A stretch of 64,000 bases of DNA, from NCBI GenBank assembly GCA_021811105.1, contig JAJZPM010000010.1:1-64000 (forward strand), given 5' to 3'. The position numbers and the translations under genes are program-made. This DNA is from Nitrospirota bacterium (GTDB taxonomy: Bacteria; Nitrospirota; Thermodesulfovibrionia; Thermodesulfovibrionales; UBA6898). Shown here one piece after another: positions 37,661 through 47,298 of this stretch (positions are counted from its first letter, which is position 1; the number at the start of each line of letters is the position of its first letter). Below the pieces are notes generated by a model. It was not told the DNA's origin. It did not search any database and worked only from the letters and a program-made list of their open reading frames with translations.

Positions 37661-37740
37661 CGCGTTTACGTGAATCACAATCAAACACCGCCGTTTTTAC
37701 AGCTTTTTTCAGCATGTCCGCCTCTACTTTATGCAACATT
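37661..37740. repeat. Dispersed repeat family R2, copy
   Basis: CGCGTTTACGTGAATCACAATCAAACACCGCCGTTTTTACAGCTTTTTTCAGCATGTCCGCC. Confidence 0.7.
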
Positions 37741-37793
37741 GCGGTTTACACATAAATCGTTTTTTTACAGCGGATTCTAGCCTTTATAACTCG

Positions 37794-37823
37794 TTGACAC
37801 TCTTAGATTTTTCCTGATATACT
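37794..37823 (+). promoter_or_regulatory. Sigma70-type promoter TTGACA-18-TATACT upstream of glgC and the chemosensory run
   Basis: Near-consensus hexamers. Confidence 0.75.
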
Positions 37824-37921
37824 CCACTATCATTGATAATATAAATGCCGGCGATAAATCGGAGATAAAGGCACTTGCAGAAGCATATCGTTCCTAATTC
37901 CAGCGAGAAGCGGAGACCTGT

Positions 37922-39172
37922 ATGATCGGCAGGTTAAGACAGGAAAAGGCGATGGATAATGTACTTGCCCTGATACTCGCCGGCGGCAAGGGAGAACGGC
38001 TCCATCCTCTCACTATCCACAGGGCAAAGCCGGCGGTGCCGTTCGGCGGGAAGTACAGGATCATTGATTTCGCCCTTTCCAACTGCATCAATTCCCATGT
38101 GCGCAGAATCGTTGTAATTACTCAGTATAAGTCCCTTTCGCTGGACAGACACCTCGCGGTCGGGTGGGAACATCTCCTGAACCCTGAACTCGGGGAATAC
38201 ATATTCACGATCCCGCCCCAGCAGAGGATAGATGAACGATGGTACGAGGGGACGGCTGACGCGGTCTTCCAGAACATCTATCTTATCGAAAAGGAAAACC
38301 CCCCCTACATCCTTATACTGTCGGGCGACCACATCTACAAGATGAACTATGCCGACATGTTCGATTTCCATCTCGCGAAAGGCGCCGTTGGAACGATAGC
38401 GACGATAAAGGTCCCCAGGGACATCGCATCTTCATTCGGCATCATAGAGGTAGACAGCAACTTCAGGATAGTCGGGTTTCAGGAGAAGCCTTCGGACCCG
38501 GTGACGGTCCCCGGGGACCCCGATTGTTGTTTTGCGTCTATGGGGATTTATCTCTTCAACAAGGGAGACATCATCAGCGCGCTGAAGGCGGATTCCGGAA
38601 AATCTTCCGCCCATGATTTCGGCAAGAACATACTCCCCGAAATGTTGCACACAGGCAGACTCTTCGCCTATGAATTCAAAGACGAGAACAAGAAGGAGGC
38701 CGAATACTGGCGCGACGTCGGCACGATCGACTCATACTGGGAGGCGAACATGGACCTTGTCTCGGTCGATCCCCAGTTCAACCTGTACGACAGTGAATGG
38801 CCGCTGAGAACAAACCAGGGACAGTTCCCTCCCGCGAAATTCGTCTTTGCTCAGGAGTATAAAGGAGGAAGGCTTGGTACCGCGCTCGATTCGATCGTAT
38901 GCGGCGGCTGTATCGTCAGCGGCGGCAGGGTCCGGAACTCAGTGCTCTCGCCCAACGTAAGGATCAACAGCTATGTTGATGTAAGGGATTCTATCCTTCT
39001 TGAGAACGTCGAGGTCGGCAGGAGCTGCAGGATCAGAAAGGCGATCATCGATAAGGACGTCTATGTGCCGGCCGGCACAATCATAGGGTATAACCCGGAG
39101 GCCGACAGGGAGCGGTTCTTTGTCAGCGAGGACGGAGTGGTGGTGATTCCCAAGGGAGCGGAGATACGATGA
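37922..39172 (+). CDS. glgC: Glucose-1-phosphate adenylyltransferase
   Basis: LALILAGGKGERLHPLTIHRAKPAVPFGGKYRIIDFALSNCINS. Confidence 0.96.
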   Translation: MIGRLRQEKAMDNVLALILAGGKGERLHPLTIHRAKPAVPFGGKYRIIDFALSNCINSHVRRIVVITQYKSLSLDRHLAVGWEHLLNPELGEYIFTIPPQQRIDERWYEGTADAVFQNIYLIEKENPPYILILSGDHIYKMNYADMFDFHLAKGAVGTIATIKVPRDIASSFGIIEVDSNFRIVGFQEKPSDPVTVPGDPDCCFASMGIYLFNKGDIISALKADSGKSSAHDFGKNILPEMLHTGRLFAYEFKDENKKEAEYWRDVGTIDSYWEANMDLVSVDPQFNLYDSEWPLRTNQGQFPPAKFVFAQEYKGGRLGTALDSIVCGGCIVSGGRVRNSVLSPNVRINSYVDVRDSILLENVEVGRSCRIRKAIIDKDVYVPAGTIIGYNPEADRERFFVSEDGVVVIPKGAEIR

Positions 39173-40308
39173 GTCTTGCCGGCAGACTTGAAGACCTTGC
39201 GATCTCGGACATCTTTCAGATCCTGAGTGTCGGCAGAAAGACAGGTACCTTTATCGTTGCCGGCACTAAGGGGACTGCGCTCATCGTTTTCAAAAACGGC
39301 ATGGTCGTCAGGGCCGAAACGGACGACCTTGAAGGCAACCTCGGAAACAATCTTCTCGAAGCAGGTCAGATAAAAGATACGATCCTGAATATGGCCCTGG
39401 AGGTAAAAAAAAAGCTGCCCTCGAAGTCGGTTGCGGAAATACTCTTTGACTTCGGCTCGGTCAGCGCCGAGACGCTCGAGCGGGCGGCCAAGAAGCGTAC
39501 AGAGAAGGTCATTTGCCGCCTCCTTATGTGGGAGGACGGGGATTTTCAGTTCGAGCTCGACGACCTCGACCTGGAAGGGAAGACAAACCTGCAGGACCTG
39601 GGGTGGGAATTGTCGAGGGGACTGAGCCCCGAGTACCTGCTGATGGAAGGCGCGAGGGTCCAGGACGAATCCACTCAGGTTTCTTTTATTCCGGCGGAAG
39701 AATTTGCCTCCGGGGAAGCGGACGAAAGCGGCGGATGGGAGGACGACTGGGAGACCCCGGCGGCCGAGAGAAAAGACATATCCGCCTTAAAGGCCCTTAC
39801 CCAGGAACTGAGGTTCCCGAATTCAGCCTCCGAGATTACCCTGCTGATCCTCAGGTTTGCGAGCGATATCTTCCACCGGGGGGTCCTTTTCATGGTCGGC
39901 AAGAGCGAGATCGTGGGCCTTGGCCAGTTCGGCCTCGAGATCGAGCAGGCGGATGAGAAGGTCAGGCAGACTGTTCTGGAAATAGAAAAAAGCCCTTTCC
40001 TGAAGAGAATAGTCGGGGAGCAGATGCCATATAAAGGGCCGCTCGAGAAAGACGAAATAGTCCGAAGACTAATGGACGAACTGGGAGGTGTCTGGCCCGC
40101 AGAGACGGCGATATTCCCGATCATCGCAGACGGCAGGGTTGTCGCCTTTCTGTATTGCGACAACTTCTCGACGGGTATGGCGATGCCACAGACAGAAGGC
40201 CTCGAAATCTTCATCAGCCATGCGGGCCTTGCCCTTGAGAAGTCGCTGCTCCAGAGGAGACTTCAGGAGATGGAGCTGAAAAGGGGCGAGGAAGAAGGCG
40301 GCGGTTGA
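39169..40308 (+). CDS. DUF4388 (PATAN) domain protein
   Basis: MSLAGRLEDLAISDIFQILSVGRKTGTFIVAGTKGTALIVFKNGMVVRA; ATGA overlap with glgC. Confidence 0.88.
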   Translation: MSLAGRLEDLAISDIFQILSVGRKTGTFIVAGTKGTALIVFKNGMVVRAETDDLEGNLGNNLLEAGQIKDTILNMALEVKKKLPSKSVAEILFDFGSVSAETLERAAKKRTEKVICRLLMWEDGDFQFELDDLDLEGKTNLQDLGWELSRGLSPEYLLMEGARVQDESTQVSFIPAEEFASGEADESGGWEDDWETPAAERKDISALKALTQELRFPNSASEITLLILRFASDIFHRGVLFMVGKSEIVGLGQFGLEIEQADEKVRQTVLEIEKSPFLKRIVGEQMPYKGPLEKDEIVRRLMDELGGVWPAETAIFPIIADGRVVAFLYCDNFSTGMAMPQTEGLEIFISHAGLALEKSLLQRRLQEMELKRGEEEGGG

Positions 40309-40334
40309 GATTTTTTTTCATGATCTGATACAAT
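40305..40334 (+). promoter_or_regulatory. Putative internal promoter TTGAGA-18-TACAAT before cheY/cheA
   Basis: Motif reading. Confidence 0.5.
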
Positions 40335-40454
40335 CTTACACGGAAATAATGAGGGCCAAAATCAGGAAACGGCGAGGAACGTGTACAAGGGCAAGGCTGA
40401 ATTTACCGTAGCCGGGTATGGTACCTGTTGCAGCCTGCAGCGGGGGGAGGTCTC

Positions 40455-40823
40455 GTGAAGACCATCCTCATCGTCGAGGACTCCGCCACGACGAGGGCGC
40501 TGATCAGGGCCGTTATCGACGAAATCGGAGAGTTTGAGACCAGCGAGGCCTCTTCCGGGTTCGAGGCCCTTAAGATGCTGCCGCAGCAGGAATACGACCT
40601 CATTATTACCGACATCAATATGCCCGACATCAACGGGCTCGAGCTCATCAGTTTCGTGAGGAACAACCCGCGGTTTACCCACCTCCCGATCGTGATCGTC
40701 AGCACCGAAAGGAGCGAGGAGGACAAGAAAAGGGGCATGGCGCTCGGCGCTACCGCGTATGTTACCAAGCCCTTCAAGTCTTTTGAACTGCAGGAAATCA
40801 TAAAGAAGACCATTGGTGTATGA
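40455..40823 (+). CDS. CheY-like response regulator (GTG start)
   Basis: KTILIVEDSATTRALIRAVIDEIGEFETSEASSG...DLIITDINMPDINGLEL; GGGGGGAGG RBS. Confidence 0.92.
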   Translation: MKTILIVEDSATTRALIRAVIDEIGEFETSEASSGFEALKMLPQQEYDLIITDINMPDINGLELISFVRNNPRFTHLPIVIVSTERSEEDKKRGMALGATAYVTKPFKSFELQEIIKKTIGV

Positions 40824-42799
40824 AATCTTCGAAAAAGGAATTCATCGCAGAGGCCGAAGAACTTATCGAGGAATCGCAGAGGCTGATCCTCGAGGTACAG
40901 GACACCCTTTCAACCGGTCTTAACCCCGACACGATCAACGCCTTGTTCAGGTCGATGCACACCCTCAAGGGCGTCTCCGGGCTTTTCGGGCTCCAGGGGA
41001 TTACCAATTTAAGCCACTCGCTTGAGACGCTCATGGACGACGTAAGGCTCGGGAAGATCGAGGTCGACGAAAGGGTCGTAAACTTTCTCTTCAAAAACGT
41101 CGATATTCTCAAGGGTATAGTGGACAAGCTCAGCCAGACCGACGAGGAACCCGACTCGTCCGGTTTCGTCAGGGACATCGAGGTGTTCAGGGATTCTCTG
41201 AAAGGCGGAGCAGTGCTTCCCGCAGGCGGGGCTGTGATCGATGAGGCGATCATGAAGGTGCTGTCCGAGTACGAGGAGCACAGGCTCAAGGCCAACGTGA
41301 AGGGCGGAAAAGGTATCTACCTCGCAAAGGCGGTCTTCCCCCTTGAGACCTTCGATACGTCCCTCGCGGAACTTACAGGTCTGATCAAGGCAAAAGGCGA
41401 GCTCATCTCGACGCTCCCGACGTCGACGAACATCCCGGACGGCTCGATAGGGTTCAACCTGATGTTCGGAAGCCCGGGGTCACTCGAAGATATGAAAAAG
41501 GATATCCCCTTCGACATGGAAACCCTCGTCGGTCCGCAGGGAGCGACCCAGCTTTCCCCGCAGTCTCAGCTGCAGGCCCAGCCTGAAACGCACCTGAAGA
41601 GCACTACCACCACCGTAAGGGTCGACATAGAGAAACTCGACAGGATCCTCAACACCATAGGCGAACTGAGCCTCGCCAAAGAGGCGATGAGAAGGATCGG
41701 GACGGAACTGGGCGAGACTTACGGACATACCTCGCTCGTGTACGACATTCATAAGATAACCCAGACGCTCGAGAGGAGACTTGCGGAACTCCAGGACCAG
41801 GTCCTCGAGATCAGGATGGTCCCCATAGGCCAGATTTTTTCGCGGCTCGCACAGATCGTGAGACGCTATTCGCGGGAGATCGGCAAACAAATTGACCTTG
41901 TGATGTACGGGGAAGATACCGAACTCGACAAATACCTTGCCGAGGAGATCATCGACCCACTTATGCACCTGGTGCGTAACTCGATTGACCACGGTATCGA
42001 AATGCCGGAAGTGAGAAGAATGAAGGGGAAAAAGGAATCCGGAACGGTGGTGCTGAAGGCCTATCAGAAGGGCAATCATGTGGTCATCGAACTGAGAGAC
42101 GACGGGGGCGGAATCGATATCGAGAAGGTGAGAAAGAAGGCGATAGAAAAAGGACTTGTCCACGAGGACGCGGAACTGAGCGAGGCCGAGACGATCGACT
42201 TTATCTTCACCCCGGGGTTCAGCACGAAGGACGTGGTGAGCCAGGTCTCCGGCAGGGGGGTCGGTATGGATGTGGTAAAGGAAAAACTGGCTGCCCTCGG
42301 GGGATTTGCGGAGGTCGAGACGAAGAGGGGCGCCGGCACCACATTCATGCTCACGCTCCCGATCACTCTGGCGATCATCAAGGCGCTTATCGTACGCGTG
42401 GGAGAGGAACGGTTTGCGGTGCCGCTGACGTCTATGTCGGAGACGCTCATCGTGGAGCACAAGGACATCCAGACGATCGAGTGGAAAGAGGTCTATTATC
42501 TGAGGGGCGAGATGCTGCCGATGATCAGGGTAAACAAGTTTTTCGGTCTTCCGAACCAGGATACAGACCGTTCCTTTGCTGTGGTCGTCGGCTTCGGAGA
42601 GAGGAAGGTCGGTCTCCTTGTCGACGAACTCTTCGGGCAGCACGAGATCGTCATCAAATCGCTGGGCGACTACCTCAAGAAGCTGAGGGGATTCGCCGGG
42701 GCGGCCGAAATCGGCAAACACGAGGTGATTCTCGTCCTCGATATCGAATCCCTCATAGATGAATCGATCATCAAACAAAAGGGAACGGCATATGTTTGA
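40820..42799 (+). CDS. cheA: Chemotaxis histidine kinase CheA
   Basis: P1 SMHTLKGVSGLFG; LVRNSIDHGIE; GRGVGMDVVKE; C-terminal CheW-like domain. Confidence 0.97.
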   Translation: MKSSKKEFIAEAEELIEESQRLILEVQDTLSTGLNPDTINALFRSMHTLKGVSGLFGLQGITNLSHSLETLMDDVRLGKIEVDERVVNFLFKNVDILKGIVDKLSQTDEEPDSSGFVRDIEVFRDSLKGGAVLPAGGAVIDEAIMKVLSEYEEHRLKANVKGGKGIYLAKAVFPLETFDTSLAELTGLIKAKGELISTLPTSTNIPDGSIGFNLMFGSPGSLEDMKKDIPFDMETLVGPQGATQLSPQSQLQAQPETHLKSTTTTVRVDIEKLDRILNTIGELSLAKEAMRRIGTELGETYGHTSLVYDIHKITQTLERRLAELQDQVLEIRMVPIGQIFSRLAQIVRRYSREIGKQIDLVMYGEDTELDKYLAEEIIDPLMHLVRNSIDHGIEMPEVRRMKGKKESGTVVLKAYQKGNHVVIELRDDGGGIDIEKVRKKAIEKGLVHEDAELSEAETIDFIFTPGFSTKDVVSQVSGRGVGMDVVKEKLAALGGFAEVETKRGAGTTFMLTLPITLAIIKALIVRVGEERFAVPLTSMSETLIVEHKDIQTIEWKEVYYLRGEMLPMIRVNKFFGLPNQDTDRSFAVVVGFGERKVGLLVDELFGQHEIVIKSLGDYLKKLRGFAGAAEIGKHEVILVLDIESLIDESIIKQKGTAYV

Positions 42800-43610
42800 G
42801 GAGTTCTATGGGTTGACCGCTAAACCTTTCAGCAAGACGCCCGACCCGAAATTCCTCTTCTTCAGCAGGAGCCACGAGGAGGCGCTCGCGAGGCTGCAGT
42901 ACGCGGTGGAGGAGAAGGAGATGATCCTGCTTACCGGCGAAGTGGGCTGCGGCAAGACGACGCTTACGAGGGCGCTCATGGACGCGCTCGGCGATCAGTA
43001 CCGGATCATCACGATCATCAATCCCGTACTCAGTCCCGCGCAGTTTTTGAGGACGATCGCGAAACGGATGGATATCAATATCCCTTCGGCATACAAGGCC
43101 GACCTGCTGGACGCCATTTACGAAAAGGTCTTTCAGGACCACGAATCGGGCAAGACCCATGTGCTCATTATCGACGAGGCGCAGCTCATCCCGACCAAAG
43201 ATACCTTCGAGGAGATCCGGCTTCTTACGAATTTCCAGCTCGACTATACGAACCTCCTGAGTGTCGTGCTCGTCGGACAGACGGACCTCAGGAGGCGGTT
43301 GAGCCATAAGACCTACCTGCCGCTCAGACAGAGGATCGGCCTTTTCTATCATCTCGGGCCGATATCCGGGAGCGAGATAAAGGGGTACGTCATGTTCAGG
43401 CTGAAGACGGCCGGCCGGGAGGAAGTCCTGTTTACGGATGCGGCGCTCTCCTCCCTGCATCGGTATTCAGGGGGGGTTCCGAGGGTCATCAACAGCATCG
43501 CCACCTCGGCGCTGCTCGACGGATTTTCAAGGGAAATTACGGTCATCGACGGCCCGCTGATAGAGGACGCGGTAAAGGAACTCGGTCTGAATGGATATCG
43601 CGAAAATTAG
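42792..43610 (+). CDS. ExeA/TniB-like AAA ATPase
   Basis: MFEEFYGLTAKPFSKTPDPKFLFFSRSHEEALARLQYAVEEKEMILLTGEVGCGKTTLTRAL; Walker B VLIIDEAQLI; LVGQTDLRRRL. Confidence 0.92.
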   Translation: MFEEFYGLTAKPFSKTPDPKFLFFSRSHEEALARLQYAVEEKEMILLTGEVGCGKTTLTRALMDALGDQYRIITIINPVLSPAQFLRTIAKRMDINIPSAYKADLLDAIYEKVFQDHESGKTHVLIIDEAQLIPTKDTFEEIRLLTNFQLDYTNLLSVVLVGQTDLRRRLSHKTYLPLRQRIGLFYHLGPISGSEIKGYVMFRLKTAGREEVLFTDAALSSLHRYSGGVPRVINSIATSALLDGFSREITVIDGPLIEDAVKELGLNGYREN

Positions 43611-44334
43611 GAAGAAGGCGAAGGAGAAGGAAGAAAAAGGGCAGTTGTCGAAAGGCCCGGGCCCGGTGGAAACGCCGGCAGGAACTGAATCCGCAGGACC
43701 CTCCGTCACGCCGAAGGAGGAAACAGGACCTGTGGAGGAGACGGCCGGGACCGTCTTCACGGGACGACCCGCCGGGGCCGAGGAACCCGTGACACTCGAT
43801 GTTGAGGATGAAACGGTCCCGTTGCCGCCTGCGGTGAACAAGGAAGGCGAGAGAGGGTTTTCAGGGGAGAAGTGGCCGGCAGAGCCGGGCGATCTCCTTG
43901 AACTCCTGACGTTCAGTATCTCGGACGAGGAATTTGCCTTCAGGGTCCCCGAAGTCGAGGAGATCATACGGTATCAGAGGATCACGGGGGTCCCGACGGT
44001 GCCGGAGTACGTCCGTGGCATCACGTCCTTGCGCGGGAAGATAATCCCGGTCCTCGACCTGAAGAAGAGGCTTGTCCTGAAACGCGAGGGTTCGGAAGGG
44101 CCGCAGAAGACCGGGGACGGAAAGATACTGATCCTGGCGGGCCCCAGGGGCCTGATCGGCGCCACGATCGACAAGGTCCTGGGCGTGGTGAGGTTTACTG
44201 AAGGGAGCATCCTGCCTCCGCCCGGTCATCTTTCCGATGACGAACTCAGGTTTGTAGAAGGCGTAGTGATACTCGAAAAACGCTTTATATCGATTATCAG
44301 GTCTTATGATGCTCTGGATATAGAGTTCACATGA
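43591..44334 (+). CDS. CheW domain protein with long charged/Pro-rich N-terminal extension
   Basis: DEEFAFRVPEVEEIIRYQRITGVPTVPEYVRGITSLRGKIIPVLDLKKRL. Confidence 0.92.
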   Translation: MDIAKIRKKAKEKEEKGQLSKGPGPVETPAGTESAGPSVTPKEETGPVEETAGTVFTGRPAGAEEPVTLDVEDETVPLPPAVNKEGERGFSGEKWPAEPGDLLELLTFSISDEEFAFRVPEVEEIIRYQRITGVPTVPEYVRGITSLRGKIIPVLDLKKRLVLKREGSEGPQKTGDGKILILAGPRGLIGATIDKVLGVVRFTEGSILPPPGHLSDDELRFVEGVVILEKRFISIIRSYDALDIEFT

Positions 44335-44343
44335 GGAGGGCGA

Positions 44344-47196
44344 ATGCGCGAAAAGCTTGAATTGAAGATCCTTGCACTTGTGGTGAGCCTGCTGCTCATC
44401 GGCATAATCGCCGCAGGCCTTATGGTCCTGACCATCGAAAAGAAGAGTCTGTACGGCATTACCGAGGCAAGTTCGGAGGCGACCGCGAAGGTTATCGCAA
44501 AAGAAGTCGAGAGGACGATGCTGGAAGGACGGGCCGACCTCATAAAGGCCATGCTGCAGGAACTGAAAGGCGCCAGCGGCGCCGAGGAGATTTCGCTGAT
44601 CAATTACGCCGGACGGGCCGCCTTCGAAAAAAACGCGCCCACGACCGAGGCCGGGGTTATGAAGAAGATCGCGCAGACGAAGGCCCCGTTCGTAGAGAGG
44701 GGCGTAACCGAACTTACGTTTTACAAACCGCTCGAAAATACCGAACGCTGCAGGAGCTGCCATGCGAATGACCCCGAGATGCTCGGCGCGGTGAAGACTT
44801 CGATCTCGATCGCCAAGGAGTACGACCACGCCAAGAGGCTGATCCTCATCGTGATCCTTGCGACCATTTTCGCCTGCTTTGCATTCAGCTTCATCCTGTG
44901 GGTAATGATACGCCGGATGGTGATTGTTCCGGTGAAGTCGCTCGAAGAAGCGGCGATGAAGCTATCCGAAGGGGACATGTCTTTCAAGGTGCAGGTAAAA
45001 AGCAAGGATGAGATCGGCAGGTTCACAGGCGCGATCCGCGACTCGCTGCTTTCGATATCCGGGATCCTGCAGAGGATCAAGGATGTCTCGAAGCGCGTGA
45101 CGCGCGTCGCCGCGGATGTCGAGAGAGAATCAAGGAAGGTCGCCGAGGGCACGATGCTCGAGACCGAGGCGATCAATAATATCTCCTCCTCGATCGAAGA
45201 GCTGAATGCGGTCATATCGGAGATCGCGGACGGCACCGACGGGCTCGCGGCCTCCGCCGAGGAGACGGCGGCCGCGATGGAGGAGATGGTGACGAGCATC
45301 ACCCAGATCACCACCAGCACCCAGGACATGTCCACGGCGGTGGAATCAACGTCGGCTTCCATAGAAGAATTATCGGCGACGATCAAGGAGGTCGCCGCAA
45401 ACGCGAGCGAACTCGCGACGGCCGCTGAAGAGACGCAGACCGCGATCCTCCAGATCTCGACGTCCGTGAAGGAGGTCGAACAGAGTGCAAAGGAATCGGC
45501 GATGCTCTCCGACAAGGTCAAGAACGATGCGGTAACCTTCGGCATGATCTCGGTAGAAAAGACGATCCAGGGGATGCAGAACATAAAGGCGTCGGTCGAA
45601 AAGACAGCGGACTTTATCAAGATCCTCGGCGGAAGGTCGGAGGAAATCGGCAAGATACTGAACGTGATCGACGAGATCACGGACCAGACGACGATGCTCG
45701 CCCTCAACGCTGCGATCCTCGCCGCACAGGCTGGTGAGCACGGGAAGGGCTTTTCGGTCGTGGCCGACGAGATAAAGGAGCTCGCCGACAGGACCTCGAC
45801 GTCGACCCAGGAAATCGCGGCGCTGATCCAGTCGGTCCAGCAGGAGGTGAGCGACGCGGTGGCCGCAATGGGCGAGGGACTGAGTTCCGTCGAGCTGGGA
45901 TTCAAAGTCACGAACGAGGCGGCCGACGCGCTCAGGAAGATCATCGAAAGTTCGAAACGGTCGTCGGAGATGGCCGCCGCGATCGAGCATTCGACTACGG
46001 AGCAGTCGAAGGCCACGACCCTTGTTTCGTCGGCGATGGAAAAGGTCCTGAGCATGGTCGGACAGATCGCCAAGGCGACGACCGAACAGAACAGGGGTAT
46101 CCAGCTTATCATGAAGGCGACCGAGAAGATCAGGGACGTCTCCACTCATGTGAAGACTGCCACAAACGAGCAGTCCCTGAACAGTAAACAGATCTCCCAG
46201 GCGGTCGAGCTCGTGTCGGACAAGAGCCAGCAGATATCGCGCGCGATCAACGAGCAGAAGATCGGTTCCAGCCAGATATGGAATTCGATCGAAAAGATCA
46301 AGGACCTGCCGAGGGAAAACAAGGACCGCGCGTTCAAACTTGACCAGATGGTGAAAGACCTTCTGAAAGACGCCGAACTCACAGTGATCGAGATGGAGAA
46401 GTTCCAGTTCTCGGAGGACACCTCCGCCGGCCTTCTCCGGATGGGGATTGTGCCGCTCGAATCCCCAGCCGTGATGTTCAAGAAGTTCACCCCTCTGGCA
46501 GAATACCTCGGCAAGAAGTTGAAAAAGAGGATCGACCTGAAGGTCGCGGTCGACTTTCAGGGGGCGGTCGGCGACATAGGCCAGGGCATCACGCAATTCT
46601 GCTTTATGACGCCTTCAACGTATATAGAGGCCCGCAAGAAATACTCGGTCGGAGTGCTCGTGAAGGCCCTGAGGGACGGGAAGCCTTTCCAGCACTCCGT
46701 TATTGTGGCGAAGGCGGACGGCCCCATAAACACCATAGGGGACATAAAGGGCCATTCTTTTGCTTTCGGCGACCCGCATTCGACGTCAAGTCACATCGTC
46801 CCCCGGGCCATGCTCCTTGCCGCCGGCATCGACATAAAAGACTTGCTGTATTATAACTATCTGGGCCATCACGACGATGTCGCCAAGGCGGTCCTCGCGG
46901 GAGATTTCGACGCGGGTGGAATCATGGAGTCCACGGCGCAGAAGTTCAAGGACCTGGGGCTGAAACTGATCAAGTTTTCCGAGGACGTCCCTGAATTCAA
47001 CATCTGCATTTCGAAGGAGCTTGATGCGCAGGTCGTCACGGAATTGAAGAACGCGCTCACGGGCATCGACGACGGCACGCCCGAAGGCACATCTATCCTG
47101 AAGCCGATCAACGAGAGCTATTCCGGCTTTGTCGAAGCGGCCGACGAGGATTACGACAATATACGGATTATGATGTCGAAGATCGGGTTGATCTGA
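44344..47196 (+). CDS. Methyl-accepting chemotaxis protein with periplasmic CxxCH motif and C-terminal PhnD-like substrate-binding domain
   Basis: TM1; CRSCH; TM2; HAMP; MCP hairpin [38 protein letters not shown]-terminal [47 protein letters not shown]... Confidence 0.93.
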   Translation: MREKLELKILALVVSLLLIGIIAAGLMVLTIEKKSLYGITEASSEATAKVIAKEVERTMLEGRADLIKAMLQELKGASGAEEISLINYAGRAAFEKNAPTTEAGVMKKIAQTKAPFVERGVTELTFYKPLENTERCRSCHANDPEMLGAVKTSISIAKEYDHAKRLILIVILATIFACFAFSFILWVMIRRMVIVPVKSLEEAAMKLSEGDMSFKVQVKSKDEIGRFTGAIRDSLLSISGILQRIKDVSKRVTRVAADVERESRKVAEGTMLETEAINNISSSIEELNAVISEIADGTDGLAASAEETAAAMEEMVTSITQITTSTQDMSTAVESTSASIEELSATIKEVAANASELATAAEETQTAILQISTSVKEVEQSAKESAMLSDKVKNDAVTFGMISVEKTIQGMQNIKASVEKTADFIKILGGRSEEIGKILNVIDEITDQTTMLALNAAILAAQAGEHGKGFSVVADEIKELADRTSTSTQEIAALIQSVQQEVSDAVAAMGEGLSSVELGFKVTNEAADALRKIIESSKRSSEMAAAIEHSTTEQSKATTLVSSAMEKVLSMVGQIAKATTEQNRGIQLIMKATEKIRDVSTHVKTATNEQSLNSKQISQAVELVSDKSQQISRAINEQKIGSSQIWNSIEKIKDLPRENKDRAFKLDQMVKDLLKDAELTVIEMEKFQFSEDTSAGLLRMGIVPLESPAVMFKKFTPLAEYLGKKLKKRIDLKVAVDFQGAVGDIGQGITQFCFMTPSTYIEARKKYSVGVLVKALRDGKPFQHSVIVAKADGPINTIGDIKGHSFAFGDPHSTSSHIVPRAMLLAAGIDIKDLLYYNYLGHHDDVAKAVLAGDFDAGGIMESTAQKFKDLGLKLIKFSEDVPEFNICISKELDAQVVTELKNALTGIDDGTPEGTSILKPINESYSGFVEAADEDYDNIRIMMSKIGLI

Positions 47197-47298
47197 TGAC
47201 TTCCAATTCGGAGAGAACGGAAACGTACCGCACAGGAATAGAGAAGGAGGGGCTATGAGAGGCATGGAGAAGAGATCGATCCCGGTGGTGGCGGTCAG

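Noticed and set aside
41480-42778. 432-aa minus-strand ORF antisense to cheA
   Set aside because: cheA is certain; no recognisable domain on the opposite strand.
44721-46145. 474-aa minus-strand Ser/Ile/Ala-rich ORF antisense to the MCP
   Set aside because: Complement of the repetitive MCP helical hairpin; no domain recognised.
45370-46596. 408-aa minus-strand ORF antisense to the MCP
   Set aside because: Arg/Leu/Asp-rich mirror ORF overlapping a clear MCP coding region.
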